Origin: Pectinatus brassicae
GTDB lineage: Bacteria; Bacillota; Negativicutes; Selenomonadales; Selenomonadaceae
Assembly (NCBI RefSeq): GCF_014201835.1
Contig: NZ_JACHFH010000012.1
Location: 1 to 64,000, forward strand
Direction of reading: 5' to 3'
DNA: 64,000 bases
Under the pieces are notes generated by a model. The model searched no databases. It saw only the letters and a list, made by a program, of their open reading frames with translations, and was not told the DNA's origin. This document shows, in pieces, positions 17,696 through 25,628 of this stretch (position 1 is its first letter; each line of letters begins with the position of its first letter). Position numbers and translations under genes: made by a program.

Positions 17696-18704
17696 TAGCC
17701 AGCATCTCCTCTTTTTGCATATTTTCTCGAATGCGGCTTACAACATCGCGTTTCACATACTCACAAGCCACACCAATTGCGCTTTTTATTGCTTTTTTAT
17801 TTGAACTTCCATGCGCTATTATATAACATCCATCTATACCAAGTAAAGGAGCACCCCCATACTCAGCATAATCAATTTTTTTGGCAATTTTCTTTAAAGT
17901 AGGAGCTAACAACAATGCACCAAGCTTTGCCAAAAAGCCACCATTTTTTATGGCTTCTTTTATCAATTTCAGCAAGGTTTTCGCCAAGCCTTCAGCAAAT
18001 TTCAAAACAATATTGCCGACAAAGCCATCACAAACTACAACATCAACTGTACCGTTCGTAATATCGCGGCCTTCAGCATTACCGATAAAATTAATTGTAT
18101 GCATATTCTCTAATAACGGATATGTACTTAAAACCTGTTCATTGCCTTTTGTTTTTTCTTCACCAATATTTAAAAGTCCCACGCGTGGTCGCTCTACGCC
18201 AAATACACATTCAGAATAAATCGACCCCATCAAAGCACTTTGTTGTAAATGTTTGGGCTTGCTGTCAACATTGGCTCCCGAATCCAAAAGGAGCGTCACT
18301 CCATGTCCTGTTGGAATAGGTGTTGCAATAGTTGGACGAGCTATTCCTGCAATACGTCCCAATATAAACAGTGCTGAGGTTACGGCGGCTCCAGTGCTGC
18401 CAGCCGAAATAACTGCATCACATTCACCAGTTTTTACTAATTGTGCTGCCACAACTAAAGAAGAATCTTTTTTCTTTCTTACGGCAGCTGCGGGATGTTC
18501 TCCCATCTCTATAACCTCAGTTGCATGATGCACTGTAATTTTTAAGTTCTCCCAATTTGGGAATTTATCTAACTGTGCCTGTATTTTATCTTGATCACCA
18601 ACAAGCACTATTTCACAATCAAAACATTGGGCCGCATCAATCGCGCCAGCAACTATCTGTTCAGGTGCATAATCGCCACCCATTGCATCCAGCGCTATTT
18701 TCAT
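17679..18704 (-). CDS. plsX: Phosphate acyltransferase PlsX
   Basis: Converts acyl-ACP to acyl-phosphate, the donor that PlsY uses for the first acylation of glycerol-3-phosphate, linking fatty-acid and phospholipid synthesis. It opens with the family pattern MKIALDAMGGDYAPEQIVAG and contains VISAGSTGAAVT and LLDSGANVDSKP. 341 residues from ATG 18704, which has GGGAGG just upstream; a frame to 18719 includes that site and is rejected. It is the first gene of the fab operon, behind a good promoter at 18763-18791. No FapR gene or recognisable FapR box is in the window. Confidence 0.96.
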   Translation of the reverse strand: MKIALDAMGGDYAPEQIVAGAIDAAQCFDCEIVLVGDQDKIQAQLDKFPNWENLKITVHHATEVIEMGEHPAAAVRKKKDSSLVVAAQLVKTGECDAVISAGSTGAAVTSALFILGRIAGIARPTIATPIPTGHGVTLLLDSGANVDSKPKHLQQSALMGSIYSECVFGVERPRVGLLNIGEEKTKGNEQVLSTYPLLENMHTINFIGNAEGRDITNGTVDVVVCDGFVGNIVLKFAEGLAKTLLKLIKEAIKNGGFLAKLGALLLAPTLKKIAKKIDYAEYGGAPLLGIDGCYIIAHGSSNKKAIKSAIGVACEYVKRDVVSRIRENMQKEEMLANDQEK

Positions 18705-18762
18705 ATTCAGCCTCCCCATTGTTTGCTAAAATATAATCTCTAATTTGAATCATCGTTTTGTT

Positions 18763-18791
18763 ATTATACTGGCTTTAATATAAAATAGCAA
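18763..18791 (-). promoter_or_regulatory. Probable promoter of the plsX-fab-rnc operon
   Basis: On the minus strand TTGCTA (18786-18791) and TATAAT (18763-18768) are separated by 17 bases. The transcript would start near 18756, about 50 bases before plsX. Confidence 0.65.
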
Positions 18792-19059
18792 GTAAAAGAT
18801 ATAATTTTTCCGCTGTTATGTCAATGTTTGTTAGTTTTACGATATATTTTTCAGTTATCCATCATTTTTCATTACGATAGAAAATATATTTTTATGCTGT
18901 TTTATTTCTATATTTATGAATAATTCTCAAGCGAATTTTGTTTTTTGTATATGCAAATAAGTTTTGTACTTTATAACATAAATAAACTCCCGAATACTAA
19001 AATTTAATTTCAATACTCAGAAATCTCAAGTTTCTACTTTATGTATAAATTATTCTTCC
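18792..19059. other. AT-rich intergenic stretch with nothing recognised
   Basis: About 270 bases between the fab operon promoter and the rpmF terminator. I see no plausible reading frame with a ribosome site, no long inverted repeat and no known RNA motif. A small RNA cannot be excluded by reading alone. Confidence 0.4.
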
Positions 19060-19107
19060 CTAAAATAAAAAGAATGAGCAAGATATAGACAAATATACCT
19101 TGCTCAT
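19060..19107 (-). terminator. rpmF terminator
   Basis: ATGAGCAAG (19074-19082) and CTTGCTCAT (19099-19107) form a 9-bp stem with further weak pairs inside; on the minus strand it is followed by TCTTTTTATTTT. Confidence 0.8.
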
Positions 19108-19114
19108 CAGAACT

Positions 19115-19294
19115 TTATTCCGCAGCGGAAACAACTTCCTTTCCATCATAGTATCCACATTCTGTACAAACATGATGTGGCATTTTAGGTTCGTGGCATT
19201 GCGGGCATGATACGAAACCTGGAGTTTCTAATTTCCAATTAGCACGGCGCTTATCACGGCGAGCTTTAGACATTTTACGCTTTGGTACTGCCAT
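19115..19294 (-). CDS. rpmF: 50S ribosomal protein L32
   Basis: A 59-residue zinc-ribbon ribosomal protein. Translation gives [20 protein letters not shown] at the start, then two cysteine pairs, C30-x2-C33 and C43-x2-C46, which bind one zinc. ATG at 19294 has AAGGAGGTG at the right distance. It follows yceD on the same transcript, the usual yceD-rpmF pairing that in many bacteria leads into plsX and fab genes. Here a terminator and about 350 bases separate it from plsX. Confidence 0.97.
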   Translation of the reverse strand: MAVPKRKMSKARRDKRRANWKLETPGFVSCPQCHEPKMPHHVCTECGYYDGKEVVSAAE

Positions 19295-19328
19295 TTAAAA
19301 CACCTCCTTAAACCGACCCAATATTAAA

Positions 19329-19832
19329 CTAATCCTTTTCCAGCAGTTTTTTTAATACCGTTAAACGAGCATCTATTATCGTTGTATCACAATCACACTG
19401 CTGTTCATTAAGATTTATGCCGCATTTAGGGCACAAGCCTCTGCAATCCGGTTTACATAAATTAGCCATAGGCTGTGCAACAATAACAACATCGTGAACT
19501 AAATCAGTGATATCAACAAAATCGCCACTAAACAGGTTAACATCTTTTTGAGTTTCAGGGGCATCTACTGCGTAAATCTCATCAAAATCATTAACCTGAT
19601 CTTCGGTAATTTTTCCCAAGCAGCGATCACATATAAAATGCCGTTGGCATTTCACACTACCTTGCAAATGATATCCAGTTCCAGTATTTTCAGCTATACC
19701 GCTTACTTCTATTGTTCCTATAATCTGATAATCATCTGTCGGAAAATTAAATTCGTCGGCAGGTAAATTAAAAGCAAATCTATAATTCCTACCACTGGCA
19801 TTGTTTACATCGGATAATTTTATTTTCATCAT
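19329..19832 (-). CDS. yceD: YceD/DUF177 family protein
   Basis: 167-residue DUF177 protein. Relatives, including plant homologues, are needed for normal 23S rRNA accumulation and L32 handling, and the gene nearly always precedes rpmF, as here. Four CxxC-like cysteine groups are visible: CDRC near 76, and CKPDCRGLCPKC with a later CDCD, suggesting metal binding in this lineage. The exact biochemical activity is not established. ATG at 19832 has GAGG ten bases upstream; the next codon is also ATG. A consensus promoter lies immediately upstream. Confidence 0.88.
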   Translation of the reverse strand: MMKIKLSDVNNASGRNYRFAFNLPADEFNFPTDDYQIIGTIEVSGIAENTGTGYHLQGSVKCQRHFICDRCLGKITEDQVNDFDEIYAVDAPETQKDVNLFSGDFVDITDLVHDVVIVAQPMANLCKPDCRGLCPKCGINLNEQQCDCDTTIIDARLTVLKKLLEKD

Positions 19833-19851
19833 AAGATAACAACCTCAATTT

Positions 19852-19880
19852 ATTATAGCGGGCACTATATATTTTGTCAA
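19852..19880 (-). promoter_or_regulatory. Consensus promoter of yceD-rpmF
   Basis: TTGACA (19875-19880) and TATAAT (19852-19857) on the minus strand are both perfect sigma-A elements with 17-base spacing. Transcription would begin near 19845, leaving a leader of only about 13 bases before yceD. Confidence 0.85.
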
Positions 19881-19970
19881 ATTAGTTTTTAATTTTTTTT
19901 TATTTTATGCTTTTTTCTTTTCAATATACTATAATATACCTAAAATAACAATAAATTGAAAGGAATTTTT

Positions 19971-21197
19971 ATGAAAATCTTTGGTATTATTGCTGAATTC
20001 AATCCCTTCCATAACGGTCATAAATATTTAATAGACTCCATACGCAAAAAATTCCCCGATGCTGTTTTTGTAATAATTATGAGTGGCAGTTTTGTCCAAA
20101 GAGGGGAACCTGCTATTTTTGACAAGTGGCAGCGTGCCCATATGGCTCTATTAGGTGGTGCTGACCTTATTATAGAGCTTCCTACAGTTTTTTCTCTGCG
20201 AAGTGCTGAAGGATTCGCCCAAGGAGCTGTCAAATTATTAGCATATTTAAATTGTATCGACTATATTTGTTTTGGCAGTGAAACCTCTGATATTACTACA
20301 TTAATAAAAATTGCTGATTTTTTAAATAATGATTTACAAATTAACAGCCTGCGCGAAAAATTACAGCAGGGCAGCTCTTATGCCGCTGCTATCAGTGAAC
20401 TAATAGCACAGTATCTTCCCTCTGCCAAGGGATTACTGCAGGAACCTAATATTATCTTAGGTATAGAATACTTAAAAACCATGCAGCAAATAAATGCTGC
20501 TTTTTCGCCCATCATTATAAAAAGACAAATATCTCATCACAATGATACAACTATAAACGGTACAATTTCCAGTGCTACCTCTATCAGAAATCTTTTGCAC
20601 TCTTTACAATATAATAGGAAGGATTTACAAACAGTTCTTCCGGCAGACTGTTTTGCTTTAATCACTGCCAACTTGGATATTGCTGACAACAACAGACTTT
20701 TTCCAATTTTAACTGCCAAACTGCGCTGCACTAATACCGAAGAATTAAAAAAATATGCCCAAATAAACAACGGTCTTGAATTTAAATTTTTGCAAGCCGC
20801 CTCTACTGCCAAAAATATCAATGAGCTTGTCGATAAAGTAAAAAGCAAACACTATCATCACAGCAGGCTTAGACGTAATCTAATGCATATTCTTTTAAAT
20901 ATTTCAGCTGACAGCTTAAATAATTTTACGGCACTCGGCCCACAGTATGCACGTGTTTTAGGTTTTAACGGGCAGGGACAGACTATTTTAAAAAAAATTA
21001 AAAAACAAGCGCAAATTCCGGCTATCATAAAGACAACACAATTTTTATCACAAAAACAATTATGGAAGCATCCCTTGTCCGGTCTGCAAAAAATGCTGGC
21101 TGTGGATATCCATGCCACTGATTTGCAGGCACTTTGTTATCCACAGCCAAAGAATGCCGGCCGTGATTTTTATACATCGCCAATTTACTTAAAATAA
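19971..21197 (+). CDS. tmcAL: tRNA(Met) cytidine acetate ligase
   Basis: TmcAL (B. subtilis YlbM) acetylates the wobble cytidine of elongator tRNA-Met using acetate and ATP, which secures AUG decoding. The nucleotidyltransferase-like motif FNPFHNGH is near residue 11-18, followed by VIIMSGSFVQRGEPAIFDKW, AHMALLGGADLIIELP and SRLRRNLMHILL. 408 residues. ATG at 19971 follows GAAAGGA; a TTG at 19956 also opens the frame but lies before that site. It diverges from yceD-rpmF, a common neighbourhood for ylbM. Confidence 0.93.
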   Translation: MKIFGIIAEFNPFHNGHKYLIDSIRKKFPDAVFVIIMSGSFVQRGEPAIFDKWQRAHMALLGGADLIIELPTVFSLRSAEGFAQGAVKLLAYLNCIDYICFGSETSDITTLIKIADFLNNDLQINSLREKLQQGSSYAAAISELIAQYLPSAKGLLQEPNIILGIEYLKTMQQINAAFSPIIIKRQISHHNDTTINGTISSATSIRNLLHSLQYNRKDLQTVLPADCFALITANLDIADNNRLFPILTAKLRCTNTEELKKYAQINNGLEFKFLQAASTAKNINELVDKVKSKHYHHSRLRRNLMHILLNISADSLNNFTALGPQYARVLGFNGQGQTILKKIKKQAQIPAIIKTTQFLSQKQLWKHPLSGLQKMLAVDIHATDLQALCYPQPKNAGRDFYTSPIYLK

Positions 21198-21302
21198 TAA
21201 TAATTAATTTTACATTGCTATTATACTATCATTGTTATTTTGATAATGTTATTATAATATTAATTATTTTTATTACTAATTTTAGAAAGAGGTGTTTACT
21301 CC

Positions 21303-21869
21303 ATGCCTAAGATAACAATAAAAACCATAGTGTTCATATTCATGCTATTACTTATTACCACCACGGTATCGGCGACCAGTAAAGAAGATCAAAGAACTGC
21401 CTTACTGCATAAAACCGTTACCACACTACAAGAACTTTATAGCAAACAGCCTAAGGCAAAATCTGTAATTGAGCATTCTGCCGGCTATGCCGTATTCAAT
21501 AATACTGGTTTTAAACTATTGCTGTTAGGACATTCACATGGACAGGGGGTTGCTGTTAACCGCCGAACCGGCAAAAAAATATTTATGCGCATGCAGGAAT
21601 ATCAAGCAGGCCTCGGTTTAGGGGTCAAGGAATATGCCGTTATTTTTGTTTTTTCTAATGAAGATGCTTGGAATTCCTTTGTTGAAAAGGGCTGGACTTT
21701 TGGCGCACAGGCAACTGCTGCCGCTACCGATGGTGTAAACGGCGATGCCTTAGAAGGTGCTGTCCCCATATCGCCTGGTGTCTGGATCTATCAGATGACC
21801 ACTAAAGGACTTGCTGCTGAACTTGCTGTAAAAGGCACCAATTATTACAAAGACAAAGATCTCAATTAA
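21303..21869 (+). CDS. Secreted YSC84/Las17-binding-domain protein
   Basis: 188 residues with a Sec signal peptide (hydrophobic 8-23, cleavage probably after VSA near 25). The mature part matches the bacterial YSC84 domain: AKSVIEHSAGYAVFNNTG, then GQGVAVNRRTGKKIFMRM, EYQAGLGLGVKEYAVIFVF and a C-terminal VWIYQMTTKGLAAELAVKGT. Eukaryotic relatives bind lipids or actin; bacterial ones are envelope proteins of unclear job. It is flanked by its own terminator and seems monocistronic, with AGAAAGAGGTG upstream of the ATG. Confidence 0.8.
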   Translation: MPKITIKTIVFIFMLLLITTTVSATSKEDQRTALLHKTVTTLQELYSKQPKAKSVIEHSAGYAVFNNTGFKLLLLGHSHGQGVAVNRRTGKKIFMRMQEYQAGLGLGVKEYAVIFVFSNEDAWNSFVEKGWTFGAQATAAATDGVNGDALEGAVPISPGVWIYQMTTKGLAAELAVKGTNYYKDKDLN

Positions 21870-21886
21870 ATACGCTCTATTATATA

Positions 21887-21918
21887 AGAACCGCTATTTA
21901 TGCGGTTCTTTTTTTTAT
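21887..21918 (+). terminator. Terminator behind the YSC84-like gene
   Basis: AAGAACCGC (21887-21895) pairs with GCGGTTCTT (21902-21910), seven-base loop, followed by a T-run. Confidence 0.85.
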
Positions 21919-22006
21919 TGCTATATAATTCCGCTTCCTAATATATGTTTTATTTCATTGCGAAATTAGTGCTTATCCTAGTAATAAACTAAAATTATAG
22001 TTTTAA

Positions 22007-22034
22007 GTCAACTTTTAAAATCAATGAGTTGACA
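22007..22034 (+). promoter_or_regulatory. Inverted repeat upstream of bioH/bioC, possible BirA site
   Basis: GTCAACT (22007-22013) and AGTTGAC (22027-22033) form a 7-bp inverted repeat with a 13-base spacer, about 62 bases before the bioH-like start. The right arm overlaps a consensus -35 (TTGACA, 22029-22034). Known BirA operators are GTTAAC-like half-sites with a spacer of about this size, so repression by biotin is plausible. Spacing and sequence are close to, not identical with, the consensus I remember. Confidence 0.4.
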
Positions 22035-22095
22035 ATAAATTAATATTAGGTTATTTTAACAATAGTCCATCTTTACTATTATAGGAGAATAAAAC

Positions 22096-22770
22096 ATGAT
22101 ATTATTTCTTAGCGGCTGGGCCGCAAATAAGGATATTTTTCCCAATCCTCCAAAAGTCTCCCCCCTGCATCGCCACGATTTTTCCGAAAAGGTCAGCGCG
22201 AAAAGTTTGTCGGAGTCGCTGTTACATATCTGTCCCCAGGGTGGGCTTCACTTGATTGGCTGGTCATTAGGCGGCATGATGGCTTTAGAATTAGCCGCTA
22301 AATATCCAGAAAAAATAAAGGAATTAACGCTTATTAGTTCCACCGCTAAATTTATCAATGACAAAAATTATAATGCTGGTATTCCAGCCAGCAGCCTGAA
22401 ATGGCTGAAGCGGCAAGTTAACCATAATGCATCTACTGCCCAGCTGGCCTTTTATCAAACTATGTTTTCAGCAAAAGAAAAAGCTGCTGCTGATATTTTT
22501 GCCGCCAGAGAGCCTATGATCAAAAGCACAGCAGCATTACTGGCTGGTCTGGAGTATTTGCAATATAGCGACCTGCGCAGTCTTTTGAGTGCAATTACAG
22601 TAAAAGTCAAAATCATTCATGGCTCAGCTGATACTATTTGTCCGCTGACAGCAGGAATATACCTAGCTGAACATCTGCCTAATTGTGAGCTTTTCACTTT
22701 ACCTGATTGTGGTCATATTCCTTTTTTAACTGAAAATAATCTTTGCAATAAAATCATATGGGGTAATTAA
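22096..22770 (+). CDS. bioH: BioH-like alpha/beta hydrolase
   Basis: 224-residue alpha/beta hydrolase with the triad S57 (HLIGWSLGGMMA), D179 (IIHGSADTICP) and H207 (DCGHIPFL). BioH removes the methyl group from pimeloyl-ACP methyl ester, ending the BioC-initiated pathway to the biotin precursor. The assignment rests on fold plus context: bioC begins four bases after its stop. BioG or another carboxylesterase with the same job is an equal possibility, since such gate-keeper esterases replace each other. ATAGGAG precedes the ATG. Confidence 0.75.
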   Translation: MILFLSGWAANKDIFPNPPKVSPLHRHDFSEKVSAKSLSESLLHICPQGGLHLIGWSLGGMMALELAAKYPEKIKELTLISSTAKFINDKNYNAGIPASSLKWLKRQVNHNASTAQLAFYQTMFSAKEKAAADIFAAREPMIKSTAALLAGLEYLQYSDLRSLLSAITVKVKIIHGSADTICPLTAGIYLAEHLPNCELFTLPDCGHIPFLTENNLCNKIIWGN

Positions 22771-22774
22771 TATT

Positions 22775-23569
22775 ATGCTAAACAAGCTACGACTGACTGA
22801 ACATTTTTCCCAAGCCGCTGCCGAATACGATGAATACGCTAATGTTCAAAAAAAAATGGCAGATTATCTTATCTCTTTAAGCAGCCCGTCAAAAAAAATC
22901 ACCACCATATTGGAGATCGGCTGCGGTACTGGTTTATTGACAAAAAAAATAGCAGCAGCTTTTCCAGCTGCAGCAATTTTAGCTACTGACATCTCTCCAG
23001 CAATGCTGGCTTATGCTAAAAAACAATTGTCCAATTATGACAATATCCAATTTCAAGTACAGGATGGCGAAAAAATCAGTGACAGCAATAAATATGACCT
23101 AATTATCTCCAATGCTGTTTTCCAGTGGTTTACTAATTATGAAACTGCCTTTACTGCTATTTATAACAGTCTAAAACCAAAGGGACAATTATTTTTCTCT
23201 ACGTTTGGCCCCAACACCTTTAAAGAATTGCATCACTCTTTTCATACCGCTTGTGCGCAAAATTTATTTTCCCAACAATGGAAGATAAGTCCCGATTTTT
23301 ATTCAATAAACGATTTAGCCTACTATTTGAAAAATGCTGGCTTTACTAACAGCTTTGAAACACTAACATATACTGAATATTTTTCGACTGTCCGGGAATT
23401 TTTACGTTCTGTGAAAAAAGTTGGTGCTAACAACTCTTCTAAAAGTAGTTATATTCATACCAATCGTAAAATTATGCTGGATATGCTGCAATTATATGAA
23501 ACAAATTATAAATTTCATGATAAAGTTCCCGCGACATATGAAACTATTTTTGTTCATTCACAAAAATAA
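22775..23569 (+). CDS. bioC: Malonyl-ACP O-methyltransferase BioC
   Basis: SAM-dependent methyltransferase that caps malonyl-ACP so that the fatty-acid machinery can build the pimeloyl chain for biotin. SAM motif I ILEIGCGTGLL is at 45-55, LIISNAVFQWF follows at about 110-120, and the BioC-specific blocks LFFSTFGPNTFKELHHSF and REFLRSVKKVGANN distinguish it from generic methyltransferases. 264 residues, typical. It follows the BioH-like gene by four bases. The rest of biotin synthesis (bioF, A, D, B) is not in the window. Confidence 0.88.
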   Translation: MLNKLRLTEHFSQAAAEYDEYANVQKKMADYLISLSSPSKKITTILEIGCGTGLLTKKIAAAFPAAAILATDISPAMLAYAKKQLSNYDNIQFQVQDGEKISDSNKYDLIISNAVFQWFTNYETAFTAIYNSLKPKGQLFFSTFGPNTFKELHHSFHTACAQNLFSQQWKISPDFYSINDLAYYLKNAGFTNSFETLTYTEYFSTVREFLRSVKKVGANNSSKSSYIHTNRKIMLDMLQLYETNYKFHDKVPATYETIFVHSQK

Positions 23570-23610
23570 TTTCTTCTATTAAATAAATTATATAAAAATT
23601 ATTAAGTAAA

Positions 23611-23660
23611 AAAAATGGGGCCGCCACATATCAATAAAACATGTGACAGTCCCATTTTCT
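23611..23660. terminator. Convergent terminator between bioC and the DUF1292 gene
   Basis: An imperfect stem pairs AAAATGGG and GCCACAT on the left with ATGTG and CCCATTTT on the right. A-rich and T-rich flanks suit termination in both directions. Confidence 0.65.
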
Positions 23661-23678
23661 AAAACTAATATATAATTT

Positions 23679-23951
23679 TTACTCATCCATCAATTTTTCA
23701 TAGGCCTCTACAGCTTTATCAAACTCGTCATCATCAGGCGAATAATATTCTTCTTCGCCTTCATCATTTACTATAACGCGGACAATTGTATTATCGTCTT
23801 CGGTAAGCTCTTCATCCTCACCCACAGCACTAAGCAGGGCATAACGTTTGCCATCAACTTCAAACTGCATTTCCTCATAAAAATAATGCACTTGATCGTC
23901 TTCATCCACCATCTCAATTATATCTTTTTCATTTTGCTGATTATCTTCCAT
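23679..23951 (-). CDS. DUF1292 protein (YrzB-like)
   Basis: Very acidic 90-residue protein of the DUF1292 family, with the typical FEVDGKRYALLSAVGEDEE core and YYSPDDDEFDKAVEAYEKL end. Function is unknown across the family. Elsewhere it usually lies beside ruvX and a Fur-type gene; here it follows the beta-CASP hydrolase by about 19 bases and ends that operon, so the context differs from the common one. Confidence 0.85.
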   Translation of the reverse strand: MEDNQQNEKDIIEMVDEDDQVHYFYEEMQFEVDGKRYALLSAVGEDEELTEDDNTIVRVIVNDEGEEEYYSPDDDEFDKAVEAYEKLMDE

Positions 23952-23970
23952 TTCAGTACTCCTTATAAAT

Positions 23971-25587
23971 TTAATTTATGCCAAAGTCCTTAAACATTCG
24001 TTTCATATAGCGCCAGCCTTTTTGTGTTTGTCTCATTGTATTTTCCATAATTTGCGGCTCACGCAGTACAGCTGCCAATATTTTTTTCCGCCATTGCTGA
24101 TAATCTGAATCTATCAGCTGCAAAAATTCCTCCATTTCACGTTCGACCGCAACAGCAGGAATATCAGCTTTTTCTATAATGCATCGAGCATCATCTATAA
24201 TTGCTGTATCGCCATAAAACGGTGCATATACATCATATTTATATGATTTTTTTATTTCTTCCTGCAAAGCTTTAATTGCCAAAGATTCCCCATGTACTAA
24301 AAACACCTTGCCATTTTTAGTTATATTTATATGCTCCAGCCATGCCAGCAGCTGATCATGATCGGCATGCGCCGAAAAACCATCAAGCTTTGTAATATGG
24401 GCACGAACAATAATTTCTTCGCCTAAAATTCTGACTCGCTTTATCTCCTCTAATAATCGTCTTCCTAGTGATCCTTCTGCCTGATAACCAATAAACAGTA
24501 TTGTTGACTCAGGCCGCCATAGATTATGTTTTAAATGATGCAGAATTCTGCCAGCATCACACATACCACTGGCTGAAATAATTATTGCCGGCCCCGCCAT
24601 ACTATTTAACTCCCGCGACTGCTGAGCCGTTTCACTGAATTTTAACTGCGGCATTTCATATAGTTTTCCGCTTTTTTGTAATAATTCTACAGCTTGCTCG
24701 TCAAAAGTATTCATGTTAGCAGCAAAAACTCTTGTTGCAGCAATAGCCAATGGGCTATCAATAATTATAGGGATTTCCTCAATGCGATTTTGCTTCCACA
24801 GTCTATAAATATAATACAACAATTTTTGTGTTCTTCCAACAGCAAATGCAGGAATTATAAGATTGCCACCACGTGCTGCTGTATCATTTATAATTTCAGC
24901 CAAGGCTGTTTCTTTGTCGTACAAACGATGTGTCCTACCGCCATAGGTTGATTCCATCAGCAGATAATCAGCATTATTTATATATTCCGGATCTTTTATT
25001 ATTGGCTGGTCCAGTGCTCCTAAATCACCGGAAAACACAATTTTAATTGGCTTTTTATTAATCTCTGTAATATAAATTTCAACTATTGCTGAGCCTAATA
25101 TATGCCCAGCATCTAAAAAAACAACTTCAATATTATCCGTAACTGCCGTCTTAAACTTATAATCAGCCGGTGAAAAAAATGCTAATGATTTTTCCGCATC
25201 TTCAATTGTATATAAGGGTGTTATTGGCATTCTGCCAAGACGCATTCCCTTGCGATTTATTATCTCAGCATCACTTTCTTGGATATGGGCACTATCAGGC
25301 AGCATAATAGCTGCCAAATCGCAAGTGGCTTTTGTCGCATATATTTTACCTTTAAATCCCTCACGGCATAATTTAGGGATAAGACCGCTATGATCAATAT
25401 GGGCATGCGACAAAATTACCGCATCAATTTCCTTAGGATTAAAACGAAAATCTGCATAATTGCGATCACGCAACTGATGTCCGCCTTGATACATACCGCA
25501 GTCAATAAGTACCTTATGTCCTGTTGTTTCCAACAAATAACAAGATCCTGTTACTGTGTGTGCAGCTCCTAAAAATTGCAATTTCAT
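23971..25587 (-). CDS. Beta-CASP metallo-beta-lactamase-fold ribonuclease-like protein
   Basis: 538-residue MBL-fold protein of the YSH1/COG1236 type. The metal motif H61-x-H63-x-D65-H66 (SHAHIDHSG), GHILGSAIVEI, FSGDLGALDQP, and the late GFSAHADHDQLLAWL and VHGES show both the lactamase core and the beta-CASP insert. Archaeal and eukaryotic relatives cut RNA 3' ends; in bacteria substrates are largely undefined. It is shorter than, and distinct from, RNase J. A hydrophilic extension of about 80 residues follows the core. It lies 41 bases after dnaE in the same direction. Confidence 0.88.
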   Translation of the reverse strand: MKLQFLGAAHTVTGSCYLLETTGHKVLIDCGMYQGGHQLRDRNYADFRFNPKEIDAVILSHAHIDHSGLIPKLCREGFKGKIYATKATCDLAAIMLPDSAHIQESDAEIINRKGMRLGRMPITPLYTIEDAEKSLAFFSPADYKFKTAVTDNIEVVFLDAGHILGSAIVEIYITEINKKPIKIVFSGDLGALDQPIIKDPEYINNADYLLMESTYGGRTHRLYDKETALAEIINDTAARGGNLIIPAFAVGRTQKLLYYIYRLWKQNRIEEIPIIIDSPLAIAATRVFAANMNTFDEQAVELLQKSGKLYEMPQLKFSETAQQSRELNSMAGPAIIISASGMCDAGRILHHLKHNLWRPESTILFIGYQAEGSLGRRLLEEIKRVRILGEEIIVRAHITKLDGFSAHADHDQLLAWLEHINITKNGKVFLVHGESLAIKALQEEIKKSYKYDVYAPFYGDTAIIDDARCIIEKADIPAVAVEREMEEFLQLIDSDYQQWRKKILAAVLREPQIMENTMRQTQKGWRYMKRMFKDFGIN

Positions 25588-25628
25588 AATAGTGCCCCTC
25601 CTTCACGACTACAATAAATATTAATATA

